6,477 nt of DNA from Candidatus Zhuqueibacterota bacterium 4572_119 (GTDB lineage Bacteria > Zhuqueibacterota > Zhuqueibacteria > Thermofontimicrobiales > Thermofontimicrobiaceae). Each line of letters opens with the position of its first letter. Position 1 is the first letter of the stretch. The notes under the pieces are model-generated. The model worked only from the letters and a program-made list of their open reading frames with translations, was not told the origin of the DNA and made no database searches. The position numbers and the translations under genes are program-made. Location of the stretch: assembly GCA_002084535.1 (NCBI GenBank), contig NBLI01000098.1, forward strand, positions 1-6,477. Reading direction: 5' to 3'. Shown one piece after another: positions 1-6,190 of this stretch.

Positions 1-60
1 GATTTAAAGTAGATTGATTTTGCAAGTTATTCAAATTTTGTAATTATGTTACTCAATTTA

Positions 61-93
61 ATCCTGTAAATCCAGAATATCCTGTTATCCTGT
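61..93. repeat. Degenerate ATCCTGT short tandem repeat
   Basis: ATCCTGT occurs at 61-67, 79-85 and 87-93, with a diverged copy ATCCAGA at 70-76. The start-to-start spacing is 9, 9 and 8 bases. It is followed by an A-rich run. From memory, similar ATCCTGTAAATCC-type blocks are scattered between genes in many low-GC Gram-negative genomes. I see no coding capacity or protein-binding assignment for it. Confidence 0.6.
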
Positions 94-201
94 CAAAAAA
101 AATAATCTTAATACCCTGTGATCGGTTACAAATGTATATTACTAACAATAAATAAAATAGGGTTTTAAGGCGTTTGTTTCGAAAAGAAAATTAAAAATAA
201 C

Positions 202-230
202 TTGCTTCATATATGGAAAATTGATATATT
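202..230 (+). promoter_or_regulatory. Predicted sigma70-type promoter of the aminomutase-like gene
   Basis: TTGCTT (202-207) is separated by exactly 17 bases from TATATT (225-230). The -10 is preceded by TGA, an extended -10 (TGn) signature. Transcription would begin near 237 and leave a leader of about 115 nt before the ATG at 352. The match is good (4/6 and 5/6 to consensus), but the region is AT-rich, so chance matches are possible. Confidence 0.55.
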
Positions 231-351
231 ATATAGCTAATGATATTGAACCTATTCTTCGGAAAATCTGCATAGCATTACCTTCATCAGATCGCGTGCT
301 CAATCTGAGTTAGAAAAAATTGGAAAATTCACAAAACACGAAAGGAGTCTT

Positions 352-1485
352 ATGACAAGAAATCCCAAGTATATAAGAACGCTCGAAAAAATTCCACAAT
401 TTTCCCAAAAAGAAAAAGATCGTTTAAAGCCTGTTTGTGATAAATTTGCAATGCGTGCAAATACTTATTATTTATCATTAATAGACTGGGACGATCCCAA
501 TGATCCCATTCGCCGGATTATCCTCCCGGACGTCGGAGAACTGAAAGAATGGGGACAACTCGATCCTTCCAATGAAAAGGCTTATACAAAGGTGCCGGGG
601 TTGGAGCATAAATATGAATACACTGCTTTGCTCCTTGTCAACCACATGTGCGGTGGATTTTGCCGCTTTTGTTTCCGGAAGAGAATTTTCATGGAAAATA
701 ACGATGAGACAGTAACGGATATTGGTCCGGCAATTGATTATATTCGCAACCATAAAAAAATCACCAATATTTTGTTAACCGGAGGTGATCCTTTATTACT
801 CTCGACAAATAGGCTGGAAAACATCATTCGCCAGTTGAGAGAAATTGATCATGTCCAAATCATTCGCATTGGCTCAAAAATGATAGCTTTTAATCCGTTC
901 AGGGTTCTGAATGATGAAGGTCTTGTGAAGATGATTGAAAAATACAGCACCAAAGATAAAAAAATCTATATCATGGCGCACTTCAATCATCCGGCTGAAT
1001 TGACAGAATATTCAAAAAGCGCGATAAACATGCTGCATAAGGCAGGCGCGATGATAGTTAATCAAACACCATTGATAAAAGGCGTGAACGACGACCCTGA
1101 TGTTCTATCGGAGTTGTTCAGAATATTGTCTTACATGGGTGTGCCTCCTTATTATGTTTTCCAATGCCGCCCGACATTGGGCAATTTAACTTATTCTGTC
1201 AGACTGGAAAAAGCTTATGAGATTTTTGAACAAGCAAGAATGAGGACATCCGGATTAGGAAAACGCGCGCGATTTGTAATGTCTCATAATTCCGGCAAAA
1301 TAGAAATCGTTGGCAAAACAGAAAACCTGGTTTTTATGCGCTACCATCGTGCGGCTGATCCTTCGCAAAAGTCAAAATTTATGGTTGTTAGAAGCAATCC
1401 AACAGCATATTGGTTTGACGATTACAAAGAATTGGTTGATGAGTATAATGTAAAAAATCCATTTCTTAAAATCTCGGCTGCTTAA
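352..1485 (+). CDS. KamA-family radical SAM, PLP-dependent aminomutase-like protein
   Basis: This 377-residue protein belongs to the lysine 2,3-aminomutase (KamA/YodO/EpmB) family, whose members use S-adenosylmethionine, a [4Fe-4S] cluster and PLP to move an amino group between adjacent carbons. Visible motifs: CGGFCRFC (C100, C104, C107) for the cluster; R109 right after it, matching the arginine that holds the substrate carboxylate in lysine aminomutase; LTGGDPLLL (141-149); HFNHP (210-214); and SHNSGKIEI (311-319), where K316 matches the PLP lysine. The lysine-side-chain aspartates (D293 and D330 in the Clostridium enzyme, from memory) are replaced by R273 and by S311 or V309, so the substrate is probably not lysine. 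Length is between EpmB (about 340) and KamA (about 416); the N-terminal part is short. The ATG start has AAAGGAG four bases upstream. It is a single-gene unit. Family is secure; reaction is unknown. Confidence 0.9.
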   Translation: MTRNPKYIRTLEKIPQFSQKEKDRLKPVCDKFAMRANTYYLSLIDWDDPNDPIRRIILPDVGELKEWGQLDPSNEKAYTKVPGLEHKYEYTALLLVNHMCGGFCRFCFRKRIFMENNDETVTDIGPAIDYIRNHKKITNILLTGGDPLLLSTNRLENIIRQLREIDHVQIIRIGSKMIAFNPFRVLNDEGLVKMIEKYSTKDKKIYIMAHFNHPAELTEYSKSAINMLHKAGAMIVNQTPLIKGVNDDPDVLSELFRILSYMGVPPYYVFQCRPTLGNLTYSVRLEKAYEIFEQARMRTSGLGKRARFVMSHNSGKIEIVGKTENLVFMRYHRAADPSQKSKFMVVRSNPTAYWFDDYKELVDEYNVKNPFLKISAA

Positions 1486-1566
1486 ATAATTGCGATTCAA
1501 TTTGAACCCAAAACAAAAATAATAGAGGGAAAATGATTGTTGAATTTGAGAGTTTAGAAGGGGGAT

Positions 1567-1597
1567 AATGAGGTGCTTTTTAAAGCACCTCATTTTT
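1567..1597 (+). terminator. Rho-independent terminator between convergent genes
   Basis: AATGAGGTGCTTT (1567-1579) pairs perfectly with AAAGCACCTCATT (1582-1594), giving a 12-13 bp stem with a tiny T-rich loop, followed by a T run (1593-1597). It lies 81 bases past the stop of the aminomutase-like gene. The same hairpin lies about 53 bases past the stop of the convergent activase gene. On that strand the 3' tail is TTATCCCC, so termination there should be weaker. Confidence 0.85.
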
Positions 1598-1647
1598 ATT
1601 AATCGGAATCTCTGCTACAAAGCTCACTTTTTATAGCTTCAGTTAAA

Positions 1648-4600
1648 TTATCTCAAAAATCCCTTACTATCCAAATATGCTTCACAGCGTGTAACAATCC
1701 CGGCATCATTACCGTGTTCATCAAATTGAATGGTTAAATGAGGTTTGCCCGATGCTTCACCAATATAATGTTTAATATATGAGTCGGGGCCACATTTGAA
1801 ATTGGTAATATAGATCAGGTGGAAGTTTTCATGTTGCTGTGTCCATTTTGCTGTTTTAATAATTTTCTGACCATAATTCCAAAACATATTGGCATTTATT
1901 TCAGTGATGTCCTGTTCATCGGGTGTTAAAAAGTCAAGAGGGATAACATTTAGCCCATAATGATTAATTAATTTTTCAGGGATGTTCAGGTTAATAATCT
2001 TATCATAAATATTATACGGACGTCCGAGCAAAATTAATCCCATCTCATTGCTGGATGTCAAGGTTTCTATAGCGTCTTTACCAATTTTTCTTAAATTGTT
2101 TGAAAAAGAGTACCATGCGTCATAAGCGAGCTCAATGGCGCGGTCGCTTTTTTTTGTTGAGAAGCCTAATTTTCTGGCGATTGGATGGTATTCTTTTTTA
2201 ACATCGTGCTTTCCAATCCTGTATCGTATATTTGGGTAGAGGATTTTTTCTTTGTAAGGCATAAATCTGGGAGTTGATAAAATAACAAAACACAAAGTCT
2301 GACCCCAGGGACAATAAAAGGAATTTGTTTTTTCATTTGATTCGGCGTCGATGACGTTAGGAATAAATATGAAGTCAACCTCTTTATCGATCAGATTTGA
2401 AATGTGTCCGTGAGCGACCGTGATTGGAAAACATGGCTCTGCTACGCGGCTTTCCACGCCAGCATTAACGATGGCCCTGTTTGTTTCATCTGACAGCACG
2501 ACATTGGCCCCAAGTTCTTTAAAATATGTATTCCAAAACGGAAATTGGTCGTAGAAATACATCGCTCTGGGAATGCCAATTGTTAAAGCATTGTTTTTCT
2601 CTCCGCCATAAGTTTCCATTAATAATTCTTCCCGTTTTTTTAAAAGATCGGGAATTACTGGCTTGCGTGACACCTTTATTTCCTTGCGATACCGCTCGGA
2701 ACATTTATCTCCCCAGTAAGTTTTTTTTCCTTCAACATTAAATTCCTGAATGTCACAGAAATTTGTGCACCCTTTGCATGTAAATGATCTGAGCGTGTAT
2801 TTAATATTGTCAAGATTAAAACCACGGAATTGTGTTGATTTTTTATTGCGGGTGGATTCTTCCTGCGCTAATAACGCAGCTCCGATAGCGCCCAGGATAC
2901 CGTTGTGCGGCGGGACGATAATTTCTTTTTTTAGCACTGTTGCAAAAGCCGCGGCAACAGCTTCATTGTACGCTGTTCCGCCTTGAAAGTAAATAAAATC
3001 TCCAATTTTTCTTCCCCGGACTACGCGGTTCAGGTAATTGTAAACAATTGAATAAGCTAACCCGGCAACAATGTCTTTTTTTTGCGCGCCTTGCTGCAAA
3101 AAAGGTGTGATTTCTTTTTCCATAAAAACAGTACAGCGTTCTCCAAGCCGAATAGGATTTTGTGATTGAAAAGCCAGTTTCGCGAATTCATTTTTAATGC
3201 TGATTCCCAATTTTTCGGCTTGCTCCTCGAGAAAAGAACCTGTACCGGCAGCACAGGCTTCATTCATGGTAAAATCTACAACAACACCATTTTCGATGGA
3301 AATATATTTTGAGTCCTGACCTCCAATGTCAAATATCGTATCAACTTTGCTTTTGGTATGGGTACTGCTGATAAACATAGATCCGGTTTTGTGAGCGGTT
3401 ATTTCATCTTTGATAATGTCCGCGCCAACTAATTCACCAATCAATTCACGACCTGAACCTGTGGTCCCAACTCCGGAAATTTCAATTTGATCACCTAACT
3501 CCATCTCAATTTCACGGAGACCAGTTTTTACGACTTCGATAGGGCGCGCCTGAGTTTTTGTGTATATTCCTTTAATCAGGTTTCCTGATTGATCGATAAT
3601 TGCTAACTTGGTTGTTACCGAACCAATGTCAATACCAAGAAAGGTAACAGTTTTTGGATTGTTAGTTTTCTTTTGATAAGGTTTTTCCAGGTGTTTGAGC
3701 AGAATCAATTTGTCCCGCTGAATTTGCCGAACGGTTTCAAAGGCTTGTGATGATCGGTGCGGTACATGAATATTTGAACGAAACTTTTCAACTTTAGTAA
3801 TGTTGTGATCTTGCAAGGATTGCAGAGCAGCGCCGATTGCACCCATGCCTGTATAAAATTTGGGGATTACCAGGTCGCTTTCTTTAACTTTAAAAATCTC
3901 TGTTAATGCGTTGATAATTCCCTTATTGGCTGAAACTCCACCGATAAAAGCAATCGGGGGGATGATTTCCTTTCCTTTGACAATAGTGCCTTTGAAATTT
4001 CTGACTACTGCCTGGCACAATCCTTTTAATATTTCCGGCGGTTGAAAGCCTTTTTGCTGGGCATGAATCATGTCCGATTTAGCGAACACGGAACACCGGC
4101 CGGCAATGTTGGCAGCTTTTCCAGCGCCGGCAACAATATCACCAATGTCTTCAATTTTATATAAAAGTCTGGTCGCTTGCTGATCCAGGAAGGAGCCCGT
4201 GCCGGCAGCACAATCGCCGTTTACTTCGTAATCTGAAATTCCAGCAAACCCGTCTGCTGAATGGGTGTCCAGTAAAATATATTTAGAAGTATCTCCGCCC
4301 ATTTCCAATATCGTGCGAACCTCAGGGTGAAGCAATCCCATGCTGCGAGCGATTGACTGAAATTCATTTTGGTACGGAATATCCAAAAATTGTGAAATTA
4401 CTTTGCCATTAGAACCGGTGGCAGCACAAAGGATGTTGTGCTCTCCGGGCAGCTTGTTTATCATTGGGTAAAGTAAATTCAAACCAGCCTGGAGCGGCTC
4501 CCCTTTTACCCTTTGATATTTTGACAGCAGAAGTACGACAGGTGATTTATCAGCCAAATGTGTCATAAATTCAGGCAGAAAGAGTGTGTTGTTTTGGTCG

Positions 4601-4710
4601 AGAATATTTTTTAAAATTGGTAGATTATCCGCATGAGAGAGCAAGCAGGTTTTAACGCTGACAGCCCCGATATCGATTCCGAGATAAAAAGTTTTCTTAT
4701 TTATTTCCAC
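1648..4710 (-). CDS. Fused tandem acyl-CoA dehydratase activase (BadF/HgdC-like) with DUF2229 and HgdB-like C-terminus
   Basis: This 1020-residue protein belongs to the ATP-driven activators of 2-hydroxyacyl-CoA dehydratases and benzoyl-CoA reductases, which inject a low-potential electron into a partner iron-sulfur protein. ASKHA domain 1 (about 8-300) has LGIDIGAVSVK (10-20), EMGGD (136-140), CAAGTGSF (C167) and GRCSVF (C206). ASKHA domain 2 (about 357-615) has LGIDIGSVTTK (358-368), DIGGQDSKY (461-469), CAAGTGSF (C486) and GERCTVF (C526). A cysteine-rich linker follows (C645, C648, C652, C670). Next come a DUF2229-like region (from about 709, with C760, C800 and C807) and an HgdB-like end (about 890-1017) with LLGRPYNIYDK, CGPDSYI (C973) and DEHGNDAG. 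There is no signal peptide or membrane span, so it is cytoplasmic. The GTG start is the only usual start between an upstream in-frame TAA and the first ATP motif; AGGAAAG (4721-4727) precedes it at long spacing. No separate dehydratase subunit is adjacent. Family is secure; the physiological substrate is unknown. Confidence 0.9.
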   Translation of the reverse strand: MEINKKTFYLGIDIGAVSVKTCLLSHADNLPILKNILDQNNTLFLPEFMTHLADKSPVVLLLSKYQRVKGEPLQAGLNLLYPMINKLPGEHNILCAATGSNGKVISQFLDIPYQNEFQSIARSMGLLHPEVRTILEMGGDTSKYILLDTHSADGFAGISDYEVNGDCAAGTGSFLDQQATRLLYKIEDIGDIVAGAGKAANIAGRCSVFAKSDMIHAQQKGFQPPEILKGLCQAVVRNFKGTIVKGKEIIPPIAFIGGVSANKGIINALTEIFKVKESDLVIPKFYTGMGAIGAALQSLQDHNITKVEKFRSNIHVPHRSSQAFETVRQIQRDKLILLKHLEKPYQKKTNNPKTVTFLGIDIGSVTTKLAIIDQSGNLIKGIYTKTQARPIEVVKTGLREIEMELGDQIEISGVGTTGSGRELIGELVGADIIKDEITAHKTGSMFISSTHTKSKVDTIFDIGGQDSKYISIENGVVVDFTMNEACAAGTGSFLEEQAEKLGISIKNEFAKLAFQSQNPIRLGERCTVFMEKEITPFLQQGAQKKDIVAGLAYSIVYNYLNRVVRGRKIGDFIYFQGGTAYNEAVAAAFATVLKKEIIVPPHNGILGAIGAALLAQEESTRNKKSTQFRGFNLDNIKYTLRSFTCKGCTNFCDIQEFNVEGKKTYWGDKCSERYRKEIKVSRKPVIPDLLKKREELLMETYGGEKNNALTIGIPRAMYFYDQFPFWNTYFKELGANVVLSDETNRAIVNAGVESRVAEPCFPITVAHGHISNLIDKEVDFIFIPNVIDAESNEKTNSFYCPWGQTLCFVILSTPRFMPYKEKILYPNIRYRIGKHDVKKEYHPIARKLGFSTKKSDRAIELAYDAWYSFSNNLRKIGKDAIETLTSSNEMGLILLGRPYNIYDKIINLNIPEKLINHYGLNVIPLDFLTPDEQDITEINANMFWNYGQKIIKTAKWTQQHENFHLIYITNFKCGPDSYIKHYIGEASGKPHLTIQFDEHGNDAGIVTRCEAYLDSKGFLR

Positions 4711-4870
4711 CTGTGATTCGCTTTCCTGTAAATAAAAAGGAAAACAGCAATGCTGAATTCCTTAATTAAATTTAAAATCGGTTTAAGTAATGGAAAATTT
4801 GGAATATATTTATGAGTTCACTCAAAAAACTTTAAAGGGCTTTCACCCTCTGATTGGGATTTGATCTTTT

Positions 4871-4890
4871 CTCCGCCATGAATGGCGGAG
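4871..4890. repeat. Perfect 9-bp inverted repeat (hairpin)
   Basis: CTCCGCCAT (4871-4879) and ATGGCGGAG (4882-4890) are perfect inverted repeats around GA. The GC-rich stem stands out from its AT-rich surroundings. It is preceded by CTTTT and followed by TTAGTC, so neither strand has the T tail of a terminator. It may be a copy of a dispersed palindromic intergenic repeat. Confidence 0.75.
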
Positions 4891-4916
4891 TTAGTCAATT
4901 ATAATTGAGTCAACTC
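4888..4916. repeat. AT-rich palindrome with outer arms
   Basis: TCAATTATAATTGA (4895-4908) is a perfect 14-base palindrome. Outer arms GAGTT (4888-4892) and AACTC (4912-4916) extend the symmetry, with 2-base and 3-base offsets. It abuts the GC-rich hairpin at 4871-4890. The shape fits an operator for a dimeric regulator or part of a repeat element; the sequence alone does not decide. Confidence 0.5.
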
Positions 4917-5021
4917 TAAAAAGGTAAAAATTAGGTATTTTACAATCAAAAGAAAAACTGTTTATATTGAAGTTATAGCACTATGATTTATGAAAAACTT
5001 AAAATTCCTGGTTTTTAGAAT

Positions 5022-5130
5022 GGACTCATAATTAATTAAGTTATATGTTATGACGGATCCCATCGTTTAGGATGGGGACTACATAATTCCAAAAAATTTG
5101 TGACGTTAGTCCTTTTTTAGAGCAGAGTCC
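5022..5130. repeat. Nested inverted repeats around a central hairpin
   Basis: CCCATC (5059-5064) pairs with GATGGG (5071-5076) across GTTTAG. Around it, GGACTA (5076-5081) mirrors TAGTCC (5107-5112), and GGACTC (5022-5027) mirrors GAGTCC (5125-5130). TGACG also occurs directly repeated at 5051-5055 and 5101-5105. The element ends just outside the stop codon of the 5132-6178 gene. It may be a small palindromic repeat unit or a structured 3' untranslated region. Individual arms are only six bases, so part of this could be chance. Confidence 0.45.
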
Positions 5131-5131
5131 T

Positions 5132-6178
5132 TTAAGAACTCAATTCTAAAAAGTCCAATAATGATATTCCTGATTTTAATATTAGCGGTGCAATATAATG
5201 CTGATTTTCAGGGGTTGTTTCGGTTGAAACCAGCAGTACGCTGATCGGATGCTCAAGAGAAAGTTCTCGTAAATATTGAATGTAATGGTTTTTGCCGGTA
5301 AATCTTCCCAGCAGAGTTTTTTGAACCTCAAGAAAATCTTGCTCGCTTTTCGCAGCTTGTAAATTTTTAACAGCGTGCTGGTAATTATTGACAAAAGTTT
5401 GAAAATTTTCCTTACCAGCCGAAAGTTTAATCGCCAGCGTTTTTAAAAATAATCGCCTGATTTTTCCTGATGATAAAGCCGGGGAAATTTTTCCATAAAT
5501 GTTTTTATCATCGAGCAAAAATTGAATACAAAATTCGATAATTTCTTTGAATAGGCTCTGGTCGATATATTTTTTAAATTTGCGCAGGGATTCAGCATCT
5601 TCGTAATGCAGATCTGTACCAAGTTTTTGATATTGACCGCTGAAGGGATTTTTCAATTTTACGGCTTGAAATACTAATTCCACGGTTTTGGCAATTTTAG
5701 TCTCTAATATTTCTAAGGGCGAATCACTGTCATTAATTTCTTTCGATTCTAAAATATGAATGGCTTCTACTATTAATTGATTCGCTTTTTTTTCCAGCTC
5801 TCCACTGTCCTTAAAGGCTGAGTGAGCGTCCATGTATCGACCAAGGCTCATAGCTCTTTCCCCAAGATCGTTTAAAAATTCCAATGGAAGCGGCGCCGGT
5901 TTGTTTTTTAATTTATCACCATATTTGTTTTTGATTTTTTCATAGTTTTCTTTTATTTCCTGCTTTTGTTTATCGCTCAGCACATCGAAGTCTATCCAGT
6001 TTCGTGAAGCAAATTTTTGAAGAGCAATAATATCTCCCTTTTGCGCGGATAAATAAACCTGGGAATTTGAGTTCATAAAATGGTAGGGGATCGCGTAATC
6101 CCCATACAGGTAAGAAATACTCAGCAAAGTTACTGTCATTTCATACGAATCATTTATTGTGGAATAATCAGTCTGCAA
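5132..6178 (-). CDS. Hypothetical soluble, mostly helical protein
   Basis: I do not recognise this 348-residue protein. It is rich in lysine, glutamate, leucine and isoleucine. It has no signal peptide, membrane segment, cysteine motif (only one Cys, C217) or known catalytic signature. Predicted-looking helices run through most of it. Residues about 102-127 (LNDLGERAMSLGRYMDAHSA and onward) resemble one tetratricopeptide-type helix pair, which would suggest a protein-interaction scaffold. A charged linker (about 67-98) and the segment 307-333 separate less helical parts. The TTG start is chosen because GGGAG (6186-6190) sits seven bases upstream; the next candidate, ATG at codon 14, lacks such a site. 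It has its own promoter (6242-6270) and is separated by 421 bases from the downstream activase gene, so co-transcription is uncertain. Reality as a gene is well supported by length, ribosome-binding site and promoter; function is unknown. Confidence 0.8.
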   Translation of the reverse strand: MQTDYSTINDSYEMTVTLLSISYLYGDYAIPYHFMNSNSQVYLSAQKGDIIALQKFASRNWIDFDVLSDKQKQEIKENYEKIKNKYGDKLKNKPAPLPLEFLNDLGERAMSLGRYMDAHSAFKDSGELEKKANQLIVEAIHILESKEINDSDSPLEILETKIAKTVELVFQAVKLKNPFSGQYQKLGTDLHYEDAESLRKFKKYIDQSLFKEIIEFCIQFLLDDKNIYGKISPALSSGKIRRLFLKTLAIKLSAGKENFQTFVNNYQHAVKNLQAAKSEQDFLEVQKTLLGRFTGKNHYIQYLRELSLEHPISVLLVSTETTPENQHYIAPLILKSGISLLDFLELSS

Positions 6179-6185
6179 ATTAATT

Positions 6186-6190
6186 CTCCC
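6186..6190 (-). promoter_or_regulatory. Strong Shine-Dalgarno site fixing a TTG start
   Basis: Read on the - strand, GGGAG lies seven bases before TTG (6176-6178). This ideal spacing is the main reason to choose TTG over the ATG at codon 14 of the same frame. Confidence 0.75.

Larger units (their letters stand above)
1..351. other. Non-coding upstream region of the aminomutase-like gene
   Basis: This AT-rich stretch has no supportable gene. It holds a degenerate ATCCTGT repeat block (61-93), a promoter (202-230), a leader of about 115 nt and the AAAGGAG ribosome-binding site (341-347) of the gene at 352. The leader contains a weak possible stem, CAGAT (288-292) with ATCTG (303-307). No riboswitch class is recognised. 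The GGAAAAT word recurs in it (around 214, 261 and 321) without evident meaning. Confidence 0.7.
4711..5131. other. Gene-free, palindrome-rich intergenic region
   Basis: No plausible gene is seen in these 421 bases between two same-strand genes. The stretch holds a GC-rich hairpin (4871-4890), an AT-rich palindrome (4888-4916), a second hairpin (5059-5076) and nested inverted repeats between 5022 and 5130. The word GTTAGTC occurs at 4890-4896 and 5105-5111. No hairpin is followed by a clear T run on the - strand, so no terminator for the 5132-6178 gene is identified. No convincing -35/-10 pair for the activase gene was found either, although one should lie here if that gene is transcribed separately. 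Confidence 0.7.

Noticed and set aside
240..275. Eleven-codon leader open frame (ATG at 240) after the promoter
   Set aside because: No Shine-Dalgarno site, and it would begin only about 3 bases after the predicted transcript start.
478..753. 91-codon open frame antisense to the aminomutase-like gene
   Set aside because: It lies fully inside the coding region of a conserved enzyme and has no domain character.
1372..1593. 73-codon frame on the - strand over the end of the aminomutase-like gene and the terminator
   Set aside because: It begins within the terminator stem, has no ribosome-binding site and a low-complexity composition.
2526..2986. Two consecutive + strand frames (2526-2741, 2750-2986) opposite the activase gene
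   Set aside because: They are reverse-complement shadows of conserved activase sequence, including the cysteine linker.
4871..4890. Hairpin as a rho-independent terminator
   Set aside because: Neither strand has a T run after the stem.
4907..5150. Similarity of CTTTTTAGA(A/G)TTGA near the end of the 5132-6178 gene and in the spacer at about 4909-4923 (- strand), as a duplicated gene end
   Set aside because: Only 14 AT-rich bases match and flanks diverge at once, so chance is enough to explain it.
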